This document shows, in pieces, positions 1 to 8,600 of a stretch of DNA of 24,887 nt (positions within the stretch are counted from its first letter, which is position 1; each line of letters begins with the position of its first letter). The notes below the pieces were generated by a model. That model was not told where the DNA came from. It saw only the letters and a program-made list of their open reading frames with translations, and ran no database searches. The position numbers and the translations under genes are program-made. Origin of the DNA: a virus; IMG/VR virus record IMGVR_UViG_3300031659_000085, positions 1 to 24,887 of that record. One strand, written 5' to 3'.

Positions 1-2
1 TT

Positions 3-875
3 AATGAGCCTGACTATACGGTTTGTATATTCAATGGTTGGAAAAGAGATATTCAAGATGGCAAATATCTACTTGATGATGATGGGTATGAAGGATTTGA
101 GCACTATTGGGAAAAGGCTTGGTGGAGAGATAATCACACAGGTATTGATAGGGATGTGTGGTTAATGCTATGGAGAGCATTCACGGAAAACGGCTACGAT
201 ATTAAAGATTTCTTGTCTCTCGCTCAACCTGTGATAGAAGATAAAATGACCAAAGGTCTTTGGCGTAGCATGTGGGATATCTCAAAGGAAGACGGAGATG
301 TAGTACATTTCTTAGATAGTTTATCTGATAACCAATGGGAGTCTAAGAAGTGGTTGGTAGACAAAATTGATGATGTGATGGAAGAATTTCCTCCATCCAA
401 AATACAGTTGTTTGGTGGTTGGTTTGCTCATCCAATGTGCACCTTACTCACTTCTGCATTCGATGGTATTGAATGGATCGAAAATACTGACTTAGATGAA
501 AATGCTCTACACATTTGTAGAAATCTTAAAGATAATATACCTTGTGACGTTATAACCACAAAGGCTAATGTTCTGAAGCGTGGTGATAGAGATTGGGATA
601 CCGACTTAGCCATTAACACATCATCTGAACACATGCCCCCCTTGCCTATAATAGTTGCCAACAGAAACTTTAGGAAAGAAAAGGATGATACTGTTAATGG
701 TCCTACTCTGTTTGTCGTACAAAGTAACAATATGTTTCATGTACCAGATCATATCAACTGTGTCAAGGACGAAGATGAATTGGTTATGATGTGTGATTTC
801 ACTAAAGTTCTATATAAGGGTAGTTTGGATATGCCCAATGATTATAAAAGGTTTATGACAATTGGTTACTACTAG
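3..875 (+). CDS. Methyltransferase-like protein (5' partial)
   Basis: The reading frame is open to the left edge, so the start lies outside the window; the first in-frame ATG (156) is probably internal. The visible 290 residues show the pattern of a Rossmann-type, SAM-methyltransferase-like protein seen in T4-like phages: a glycine-containing strand-loop (QLFGGWFAHP) in place of motif I, an acidic strand end about 25 residues later (ENTDLDENAL), then INTSSEHMP in the motif IV position and a late strand FVVQSNNMF followed by PDHINCV. The family link is from remembered motif patterns; no substrate can be inferred. It overlaps the next gene by 14 bases and is the first visible member of a plus-strand cassette with two glycosyltransferase-like genes. 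It could be a modifier of a sugar or small molecule, or an inactive Rossmann protein. Confidence 0.6.
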   Translation, partial: NEPDYTVCIFNGWKRDIQDGKYLLDDDGYEGFEHYWEKAWWRDNHTGIDRDVWLMLWRAFTENGYDIKDFLSLAQPVIEDKMTKGLWRSMWDISKEDGDVVHFLDSLSDNQWESKKWLVDKIDDVMEEFPPSKIQLFGGWFAHPMCTLLTSAFDGIEWIENTDLDENALHICRNLKDNIPCDVITTKANVLKRGDRDWDTDLAINTSSEHMPPLPIIVANRNFRKEKDDTVNGPTLFVVQSNNMFHVPDHINCVKDEDELVMMCDFTKVLYKGSLDMPNDYKRFMTIGYY

Positions 876-1716
876 AGTTATATACAGTTTCTACATTGAG
901 ATTCCCACAGAGTTATTGGTATCGCACCATAGCTCCAAGGAAAAGTTTGCAGATAATTACGATTGGCTATTGACAAGCCAGAAACGTTATGCTAATAAGA
1001 TAGGTGTAGAGTACAAGCACTTCACTAAAGACGAAGCGTTTGATACATATGCTGAATGGTTTGAGGATAACTATCCACAGATCTCTTACTATGATATCAT
1101 CAACTTTTACAAGATCCGCCTAATGATGGACTTGTCCGAAGAGTATGATGAGGTTCTTTACCTAGACATTGATGTCATACCTGTCACTGATCTAAACTTC
1201 TTTGAGGAGATAGATCTGTCTAAGGGTATTGCTGTTATGACTGGAACTTCCAATAGTCAACAGCCCATACATGAAGAGTTAACATTTTCCTATACACATA
1301 GCGTGAGATCTCCTATGGCTAAGATGTGGAACAGTAAATGTCTCATATCCGACTATGGTGTGGTAGTAGATCAACCTGATGTATTCAACACTGCGATAGT
1401 GGGGGCAAAACAAGAACATCTAAAGCAACTTAAATACTTTGATGATTTTGAGGAAACTCTTGACACGATGGAAGGTATGATATCTGATGAGTTCTATCCC
1501 GATACCATCAGTTACATGTTTGGTTATGATAACGAAACTGTATGGGGAGCTAAGACATATCTAAACGAAGTTCCTTATCAGGAGTTGGGTAAGTGGCACC
1601 ACCTTATGGATAAGTGGAGCTATATAACTAAAGATGCAAAGTTTGTACATTGTATTAGTAAGGATTTTGACTATGTGAGGCAATGGTGTGAAAAGAATAA
1701 TATTCAGTTTATATAG
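862..1716 (+). CDS. Glycosyltransferase-like protein with DxD motif (first of two paralogues)
   Basis: A 284-residue protein with the hallmarks of a GT-A-fold nucleotide-sugar glycosyltransferase: a strand followed by LYLDIDVIP, whose DxD would bind the metal and nucleotide sugar, and later a VFNTAIV segment and a C-terminal FVHCISKDF segment. The only start that preserves the N-terminal strand TRVIYSFYIEIP is TTG at 862, inside the end of the upstream gene; the matching N-terminus of the next gene (KRIIFSLY) supports this choice. The overlap suggests translational coupling. No signal peptide or membrane segment is seen. The acceptor is unknown: phage DNA, a virion protein or a host surface glycan are all possible. 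The class is fairly secure, the exact family is not. Confidence 0.72.
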   Translation: MVTTRVIYSFYIEIPTELLVSHHSSKEKFADNYDWLLTSQKRYANKIGVEYKHFTKDEAFDTYAEWFEDNYPQISYYDIINFYKIRLMMDLSEEYDEVLYLDIDVIPVTDLNFFEEIDLSKGIAVMTGTSNSQQPIHEELTFSYTHSVRSPMAKMWNSKCLISDYGVVVDQPDVFNTAIVGAKQEHLKQLKYFDDFEETLDTMEGMISDEFYPDTISYMFGYDNETVWGAKTYLNEVPYQELGKWHHLMDKWSYITKDAKFVHCISKDFDYVRQWCEKNNIQFI

Positions 1717-2461
1717 AAATGATCTTGACGATCATGCTTCTGTGCCCGATATCAAACGACAACAGTTCGCTAAGTATGCGGATCAGTTAGAAAATAAGCA
1801 GAGAGAATATGCAGATCTGTGTGGTGCAGACTATAAGATATTCAAACCAAACTCAACAGACTACATTGACGTACAATTCGAAAAGCTTAACATGTTTGAG
1901 GAGTTGGGACATAAGTACGATCAAGTAATGTACCTAGATTTTGATGTCATACCGAATACTACAGTAAACATATTTGATAAGTTTGATCTAAACGCCATAT
2001 GCTCATTTGAAATCAATGTAGAAGTTCCATCGCATAGAGTATTTGAGGATAGATTTCGTAGTAACTTTGATTGGTGTGCTATGGATATGTATTCTAAATC
2101 ACAAAACAAGAAAGCTATGCTTCTCTTACACGACATCAACGGAAAGCATAGTTGTATAAACACAGGTGTTCTATTAATGAACTCTGATTGTATCGCTAAC
2201 CTAAACTTTGCAGAGAGATCTGTAGAGGCTGTACTCACATTCAATGAAGCATTAGAAGACAACCTATATCCACCCGAAATGAGTAAGAATTGGGCACTAA
2301 ACAATGAGGTCATATTCTCTTACATTGTAGAGAAATATGATTTACCGTTTACCAACATTGGAATGCCTTGGAACTTTATACTAGATCATAATGAGCGACA
2401 GATCACCTCTGCCGCATACTTTCTACACTTCGTCAATAAGAGGTTTGGTCTCTTCTTCTGA
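1688..2461 (+). CDS. Glycosyltransferase-like protein with DxD motif (second paralogue)
   Basis: This 257-residue protein is paralogous to its upstream neighbour: N-terminal strand KRIIFSLY, the DxD segment MYLDFDVIPNT, an INTGVLLMN segment and a late FLHFVNKRF segment all occur in the same order. The chosen start is GTG at 1688, 29 bases inside the preceding gene, because it gives the conserved N-terminus. The protein stops eight residues after the start of HFVNKRF, in codons that belong to a 24-bp tandem repeat, while the paralogue continues about 17 residues past the equivalent point. The C-terminus therefore looks shortened or rewritten by the repeat. It overlaps the convergent minus-strand gene by 39 bases. 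Role presumably as for the first copy, possibly a sequential sugar transfer; acceptor unknown. Confidence 0.7.
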   Translation: MKRIIFSLYRNDLDDHASVPDIKRQQFAKYADQLENKQREYADLCGADYKIFKPNSTDYIDVQFEKLNMFEELGHKYDQVMYLDFDVIPNTTVNIFDKFDLNAICSFEINVEVPSHRVFEDRFRSNFDWCAMDMYSKSQNKKAMLLLHDINGKHSCINTGVLLMNSDCIANLNFAERSVEAVLTFNEALEDNLYPPEMSKNWALNNEVIFSYIVEKYDLPFTNIGMPWNFILDHNERQITSAAYFLHFVNKRFGLFF

Positions 2462-3058
2462 AAGAGGTTTGGTCTCTTCTTCTGAAAGAGGTTTGGTCTC
2501 TTCTTCTGAAAGACCTTTGGCCTCTTCTTCATCCCATTTTGCTTCCTTTTCAGCACGATAAGCTTTTAACAACTCGCATGTAATTATCATTACATCAAGA
2601 AGAGTGGTGGCCTTTCTAAGCTTTGCCTTAATGGGTCTATCTTTACTAGATCTAACAGCATCCATCTCAAACACTTTAAGCTTTAGTTTAAATAGTTTCT
2701 CTTTATCATCTTTGGGATCAAAGGGTTTTTCTAAAACATCAATAATCTTATTGTACTTGTTGGCGATTAATTCGCCTTCGCCAAGGATCTCCATTTCCGT
2801 TCCAACCTTTTCAATCATAGATCTGAACTCTTCGTTCTCTCTACGAAACTTGTTGAAAGTGTTTTCGTGAATGATATCGATGTCGATCTTACTTGTCAAC
2901 CATTCATAATCAGCATCTCCAGACTTAGCTTCGATGTTAAAGGGGATAAGAACCACATGATCTTCAGTCGATTCTTCAGCAAAAAGCAGTGCCTCAATCT
3001 CGGTACGTTCATTGTTAGTGAAGTGTGCTGTGCTGATTTCTAAATTGTGTATTGTCAT
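2423..3058 (-). CDS. Unrecognised protein with C-terminal SEEETKPL repeats
   Basis: I do not recognise this 211-residue protein. The ATG at 3058 is chosen because it stands one base after the stop of the upstream structural gene (TAAAATG); a longer frame to 3178 would overlap that gene heavily. The protein is highly charged and mostly helical in appearance, with a possible coiled-coil stretch around residues 60-110 and a C-terminal tail of three SEEETKPL units that is strongly acidic. Being last in the tail-fibre end of the operon, it could be a fibre-assembly chaperone or a minor virion protein, but this is only position-based. Its 3' end lies inside the convergent glycosyltransferase gene. 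Confidence 0.7.
   Translation of the reverse strand: MTIHNLEISTAHFTNNERTEIEALLFAEESTEDHVVLIPFNIEAKSGDADYEWLTSKIDIDIIHENTFNKFRRENEEFRSMIEKVGTEMEILGEGELIANKYNKIIDVLEKPFDPKDDKEKLFKLKLKVFEMDAVRSSKDRPIKAKLRKATTLLDVMIITCELLKAYRAEKEAKWDEEEAKGLSEEETKPLSEEETKPLSEEETKPLIDEV
2439..2534. repeat. 24-bp tandem repeat, three perfect units plus one degenerate
   Basis: Units at 2439-2462, 2463-2486 and 2487-2510 are identical; 2511-2534 is a diverged fourth copy (AGACCTTTGG at its start). On the minus strand the period is eight codons (SEEETKPL). On the plus strand the first unit encodes the last residues and the TGA of the second glycosyltransferase gene. Each unit contains a short imperfect inverted repeat, AGAGG then a five-base loop then TCTCT. 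Perfect identity suggests recent slippage or expansion. Confidence 0.95.
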
Positions 3059-3059
3059 T

Positions 3060-3986
3060 TTACACCTGTTCCATTTTAAGTCTGTGGGTTGTAGCAGTAA
3101 CGGCAGAACCGTTAGGGAATTCCTGTGCACGATAGTCATTAAGACCAACGTAACGTGTTTGGTGATTACCAGCGCCATTAAGGATAGTATCTGCCATACC
3201 AGATCCTAGATTAGTTCCAGTGCCATTAAGATTGTATGATATCTTCGATCCATTTATTTCAGATGCGGCATGTCTCATACAGTTCTGTAGCCACCCATCC
3301 ATCTCTGCCTGAGTATATTGTTCTATATTCTTATCTGCGTTTCTGATAAACAACATCTTTTCCATAGAAGGAGCCGCAATGTTATTAGCCGCCAAAAGAT
3401 AGTAGTTGGTGATGGTTGTTGGTTGGTCCAATGTCTCGCCAATACCACCAGCAGTGTATGCACTAGTGTTGGCACGTGTGTCTGCGTAAACTTTGCTAGT
3501 TGATACTGCCGAATATCCAGACAGTGTAGTTGCTGTATGAACATAATATGTTCCTGGTTGTCCAGCGGCACCTGTAATCGCATCAATAGAAGGATAGATG
3601 AATGTATCATAAACATCAGTCAATGTCATGGCTCGAATATTACCACTTGTCTGATAGACTGGAAAGGCGACACTATTAGTATCTGCCGTAGCCGTTGTAT
3701 TGGTTCTAGTTTGAGTAATGTGAGCACGTTGGATTGTAACTGTGGTTGGTTCCGCCGTAGTTGCTTGAGTCGGTAATGATGTTGTGCTTGTTGACATTGC
3801 ACCAGCCCGTTTACGTGTATCAGAAAGATTGCCCAACCCACCAGAAGACGCAACACGTGATAGTGTAACAGATGGAGAGGCTCCATACAAATATCTACAT
3901 CTATTTTTAACTGCATTTATTTGAGCCGTTGTCATCTCTTTGAGATTGTTCGACCCATCTAGTATAAGAGGAGTTCTAACTGTCAT
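3060..3986 (-). CDS. Marine T4-like phage virion structural protein
   Basis: A 308-residue Thr/Ser/Ala-rich protein. The N-terminus (MTVRTPLILDGSNNLKEMT), the YLYGASPSVTL segment and LSDTRKRAGA followed by TTAEPTTVTI match a protein I recall as widespread in T4-like cyanophages and annotated there as a virion structural protein. Low charge and many beta-prone segments fit an extended or tail-fibre-associated structure. It starts four bases after the tail-fibre gene stop, with GGAAG of the fibre's last codons as a likely ribosome binding site, and is followed after one base by the unrecognised 211-residue gene. The exact virion position is not known to me. Confidence 0.65.
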   Translation of the reverse strand: MTVRTPLILDGSNNLKEMTTAQINAVKNRCRYLYGASPSVTLSRVASSGGLGNLSDTRKRAGAMSTSTTSLPTQATTAEPTTVTIQRAHITQTRTNTTATADTNSVAFPVYQTSGNIRAMTLTDVYDTFIYPSIDAITGAAGQPGTYYVHTATTLSGYSAVSTSKVYADTRANTSAYTAGGIGETLDQPTTITNYYLLAANNIAAPSMEKMLFIRNADKNIEQYTQAEMDGWLQNCMRHAASEINGSKISYNLNGTGTNLGSGMADTILNGAGNHQTRYVGLNDYRAQEFPNGSAVTATTHRLKMEQV

Positions 3987-3990
3987 CTAA

Positions 3991-5412
3991 TTAACTTCCT
4001 GCACCATATAGTGTCTTGACTGCCGTGCCATCAGAACTATATATCACGAATGTAACAACGTCTTTTAGTTCTGCTTGAGAAACGGCATCATCTCCAATTT
4101 CACTTTCTCCCACTGCACCTGCGGCTATTCCATCCGCAATTACGGCATTTGTCGCAATGTGATCCGCAGTCACCGCATCGTCTGAAATGTGTTCTGAACC
4201 AATAGCATCGTCTGCAATCTTAGTTCCATTAACAGCATCAGCACCAAGTAAATTTGAAGTGATTAATAGCTCAGAAACAACACCATCTGCGGATGTGGAT
4301 CCTAATACTCTATTAGCCGTAACGACATTCTGCATCTTGGCATAAGTGATTGCGTCATCTGCCACCTTACCTGTAGTTACATTTAAATCTGCGATCTTCG
4401 CAGTTGTCACCGCTAAAGCATTAATCTTTGTTGTTGTCACCGCCGAAGTATTGAGTTTATTGGTAATGACTGCGTTTGTTGCTAATTTAACCGCAGTGAT
4501 AGATCCATCTTCAATCAAAGAAGCATCTAAAGAACCTGCCTTGATAGCAATGTGACCACTAGCCGCATCAAATGATGCTGAGTCAAATGAGGCAATACCC
4601 TTGTTAGTTAATGAAGCATTTTCGCCTGAGATAGACCCACTTGAAATGTCAATACCCTCACCTGCTGAAATAGCACTTCTGATATTATCATTCGTTACTT
4701 TGGCGTATGTATAAACACCATCGTCACCATATGAAAGAGTACCGTATCCTGTGCCAGTGTTAGTCGCACTAAAGATATCTACAACTTCGGAAGAGTCCGT
4801 TCCATCAATTTTTACTTCATTGATAGCCGCAACAATACTACCTTTAGCTGTTGTCACCAATGAACCTAGATCACCAACAACTGTCGCCGCACTATCTACC
4901 TGTCCATGGATCTCACCAATAGCCGCACCAACTGTGCTTGCTGTCGTACCCATAACACCAACTGAAATCGTACCTAGAGATGTTTCTGCCGCAGTCGCTT
5001 TTGTTAGTGCAGTGTTAGCATTAGCATCTACTTCGTTAATAGCAACAACAATGTTCTGATCAGCATCTGTAGTCAAGGAAGTTCTTGTACCTACGTCACT
5101 GTCAAGGTTATTGATTTGGACTTCGTGTTCGTTGATTGCGCCCTTAATAGTGGACGCACTGGTTGTTAGGGAAGCTGAACCAATCTCTGCATCTAGCTCG
5201 TTAATAGCCGATTTGATGCTAGACTTGTCTGTTGTTGTGAGATTGGCAATTCCTCCAATGTCACTATCCAAACTGTTAATGGCTTGTACAACGTCACTGT
5301 CTGCCCCCGAAGTGGACATCAGTGTGATATCACCGACATCATAAGAGATATCGTTGACTTTTGTTTTGAAAGCGGATACAGTATCCGTGAGTGTTACGTG
5401 CGTTCTAGCCAT
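3991..5412 (-). CDS. Repetitive tail fibre protein
   Basis: A 473-residue fibre-type protein built of two kinds of repeat. The first 200 residues carry about six units of roughly 25-35 residues, each with a variant of SIxxAINELDxxIG followed by a LTT-type turn. The last 200 residues carry short units of the form DDAVTADHIATNAV, with alternating AV and I positions typical of trimeric phage fibre shafts. A non-repetitive middle part (about residues 210-290) contains GTGYGTLSYGDDGVYTYAKV. The ATG directly follows the stop of the 72-residue gene (TAAATG). The C-terminus (FVIYSSDGTAVKTLYG) is short with no obvious large receptor-binding head, so a separate tip protein may exist. An exact TATAAATA box lies 150 bases upstream inside the preceding gene. 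Confidence 0.75.
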   Translation of the reverse strand: MARTHVTLTDTVSAFKTKVNDISYDVGDITLMSTSGADSDVVQAINSLDSDIGGIANLTTTDKSSIKSAINELDAEIGSASLTTSASTIKGAINEHEVQINNLDSDVGTRTSLTTDADQNIVVAINEVDANANTALTKATAAETSLGTISVGVMGTTASTVGAAIGEIHGQVDSAATVVGDLGSLVTTAKGSIVAAINEVKIDGTDSSEVVDIFSATNTGTGYGTLSYGDDGVYTYAKVTNDNIRSAISAGEGIDISSGSISGENASLTNKGIASFDSASFDAASGHIAIKAGSLDASLIEDGSITAVKLATNAVITNKLNTSAVTTTKINALAVTTAKIADLNVTTGKVADDAITYAKMQNVVTANRVLGSTSADGVVSELLITSNLLGADAVNGTKIADDAIGSEHISDDAVTADHIATNAVIADGIAAGAVGESEIGDDAVSQAELKDVVTFVIYSSDGTAVKTLYGAGS

Positions 5413-5631
5413 TTAAATTTTCTCTACAATTTGAGCCAACAGTTGCTTGATATCGCCTAATTCATTCTGTAGGTTTCTTACATCTGCTTTCAGTTGTTTA
5501 TCTTCTCGGTCTTTTGTAGCTCGTGTCTTTTTACGTTCACGTGCTGTTGTGATCTCATCTCTATTTATATTGATTATAGCACCCGAATTTGGGTCTCTTA
5601 CCAAATCCGAATGCCCACTTACTTTAATCAT
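5413..5631 (-). CDS. Small conserved coiled-coil protein of T4-like marine phages
   Basis: A 72-residue protein whose N-terminus (MIKVSGHSDLVRDPNSGAI) is one I recall as strongly conserved in T4-like cyanophages, where it is left as hypothetical. Residues 30-72 are highly charged with a heptad-like spacing of hydrophobics (LKADVRNLQNELGDIKQLL), a likely coiled coil. The start overlaps the stop of the giant structural gene by one base (TAATG) and the tail-fibre ATG follows its own stop without a gap, so it is translated in the structural operon. A role as a small structural or assembly factor is inference from position. Confidence 0.75.
   Translation of the reverse strand: MIKVSGHSDLVRDPNSGAIININRDEITTARERKKTRATKDREDKQLKADVRNLQNELGDIKQLLAQIVEKI
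5562..5569 (-). promoter_or_regulatory. Possible internal T4-type late promoter TATAAATA
   Basis: Exact eight-base match to the T4 late promoter element, reading leftwards, inside the 72-residue gene. The next gene start on that strand (tail fibre, 5412) is 150 bases away, farther than for the intergenic copies, so it is less certain. It might boost fibre expression. Confidence 0.4.
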
Positions 5632-8600
5632 TATACACTCAACGCTATGATTCTTAGGTCTTTGATGACTGGTGGTGTTGATGTGTTACTAGATTTCAGC
5701 ACAATCTTAAGTTGGAATTGTGAGAATGCTTCCATAGTGCCACCATCTCCACCTACAAGGTATCTATATTCTCTAAACACGTTAGGGTTTTCATCTGAAG
5801 GTATTTCAGTTTCTTTAGTGGATAACACCCAAGCTGAGTCTAATAGGTTACCAACCGCATTCGTATCTGAGGCGTTTGTTCTATAGTAAACATCAAAGTC
5901 TGCCGCAGAAGGTCTGTTTGCGCTAATTAGGATCTTAACTCCTACTGCACTTTCTTCTAAAGCAACTGGTTGTGTGATATGCTTAGATAGACTTGAGCCA
6001 CCTGTTGAGTTGGTTTCTGCAATGTATACGAGTGGAACGTTTTCATTATTTGCCGCACTACTGGCAACCTGTCTATCCACTAAGTTCTTGATACCAGTTA
6101 CAGATGAACGTTGTAGATCTACTACAGGACATACAAGATCAGTGTTAGTCTTTAGATTGATCTTGTGTGTAATAGACTTAGCACCACTCATGTTTAGCGT
6201 CGAGTTCTCTGAAGAAGCAATCGTTCTAGTTGTTAAGAAGATATTGTTGTTTCTATTAGAGATGGGCGCATAAACAGTATCTTTAGTGTACGCCGTTTCA
6301 GTTCCAGCCCAAGACTTACCTGATGTAAACTTAGCTGAGTGTGATATCAAGGTTGATGGTGGGGATAACGTTTCGAAGTAAGGAATTAGTGTGTCGATTT
6401 CAACGTTTCTCGTCATAGTCACGGCAGAACCACCGCCTGCTACAGTAGAAGACGCTACATCTGATGCACCTGCCGTAAATTCAAATCCATAACCATCTAC
6501 CTTAGTCACTGTTCTTTGACCATTGATGTTAGCCGCCGCAATACCACCGAATGCTACTGCGCCTGCAATTGTTGTCTTGTCATTAACTAATAGACCATGA
6601 CCAATTGACAATACTTGAACAGTTCCTGATGAGTTTGTAACTCCCAATGGATTTGCTCCTAAAGCAACTACTGGTACATTGGCATTCTCTAGAACCACAT
6701 CACCTGTCGTATCAAACTTAGCACGATCAAGTGTAAATGTCAAGTCTCTCTCTTGATCTGCTGTCCAAGTTCTTGCGTTTTGAGACTTAAACAATGAACC
6801 CAATGTAGGCTGTTTAGTAACACGTTTCTCTGTAGATCCCACGATAAGATCCCCTGCCTTCGCAACGAATACGTGATATCCAGTTGTGTCTGCTAGTAAT
6901 ACCATAGAGTATTCTGTATTACCGTTTAAGTATACAGGCTCTTCAAACTCAAAGTATGTTACCACAGTACCATCTTCACTTGTACTAATAGCACTTGGTG
7001 ATAATGATTTTACACCGTTAGGAACAATTTCATCTGCCGATGGTACACCATTAACTGTTGGTCTAATTTGACAAATAACAGGAACAGTAGTATCCTTTGA
7101 TTGGAACCTAACACCGATACGAGTTACGAACAGACCTTCAGTCTCATTGACCATAAATGTCTGAGCTAATGGATCAGATCTTCTGTTATTATTACGGTTA
7201 GTAGTTGCTTGTGATTGAGTAACAGGGCGATTTGGTCTCGGTCTTGGAACAGTAGTCGTTGAACCGCCGATAGTAAGTACACGAGTAGATGTGAATGTCG
7301 CTTGTCTTGTTTCCAACACACCAGCCGATGTGAATGGAGACATCGCAACAGATGTTGCAAACTCTTCTTCTGGAACACTAATGTCTAGAATTTTGAATTC
7401 ACGAGTACCTGTTCTAAATTTAGTTGCACCGTTTGGAATGAAGAACGAACCTTCAATACTACCTTCTGCATCTGTAGTAAGTGTTGACTTTCCATTTGGA
7501 TGCTCAACAGCATTAATATATTGGTTACCATAATCTTCAACAGTATTAGCAAATCTTGTGAACGATTCTGCCTTTACCCAATCTGCAATTGGCTTGTTAT
7601 TAAAGAATGCATACACTTGAGTATTTGGTCTTAAACCAAATCCACGGAAGCTTACTTTCTTAGATCTCATGAATGGGATGAAAGCAACGTCTAGTACACG
7701 ATCTTCAACAAACTCACGAACTGTCTCTGAAGCAACAACTCTATCGACTGATGTGGTTCTTCCCACTGTCGATGATTGTAGCTGTGTTCCAACGTTTAGC
7801 TGATCCTCACGACCAACCCAATTCCATCTCCAATTGTTCCACAGTGTTGCAGTGCCGTTGTTACGTAGTCTTGTACCACCGTCTTCAACACGATCTGGTT
7901 TACGGTCAACGTCAACCCACTCATCTGAAGCAGGAGATAGCTCAATAAACCCTTGACCAATAATAACCGCAAATGGGTTAATGTTCATGAATTCGGTAGC
8001 TTGTGGTTGATCAATATAGCTTTGGTTTGTGTGATTAAGGTAAACGCTATCACCTTTAAGAATTACGCCTGTAGATAGATCACTATCGTAAAGCATTCTT
8101 ACGTTTGCTTCTGAGAACCAAGGGCGCATTAGTTTAGCTTCTGGATCAATAGATGCTCTATAGTCTGTCGATTGGAAGGATCTTGCTTGATCAGCAAAGT
8201 TATCTACAAAGAAACCTGATTTAGTTCTGTTGTTTCCAGTTGCGTCTAGAACATTAAACGAATTGGTTTCCAATTCAAGAAGGCTCAATGCTGTAGATTC
8301 TTCTAGTCTATCGATACGTTCTTCGATCTTACCGATGTCACGCATAGTAAAGCGTTTGGCTCTAATAGTAGTGGATGTTACATCTGCGTCATTGATTGTG
8401 AATGGGTTCATGTTCACGTGGAACATATCCAAAGCATTTGTAGGAATTGGTGGCAACATTGGGTTTACACTAGGTTCGCCTTCAATTGCAGTAACATTAC
8501 TTTCCTTATCAATAACAACACGTACTTTTTTACCCAAGTAGTATTCTGCATCACATGTGATCAAGCTTGTGTTCTTAGGCATCTCGTTAATACGAGCACC

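Noticed and set aside
2439-2534. CRISPR-like spaced repeats
   Set aside because: Units are directly adjacent without spacers and keep the reading frame of a protein tail; this is a coding tandem repeat.
3059-3178. Longer start at 3178 for the unrecognised 211-residue protein
   Set aside because: The extension overlaps the 308-residue structural gene by over 100 bases, whereas ATG 3058 follows that gene's stop by one base.
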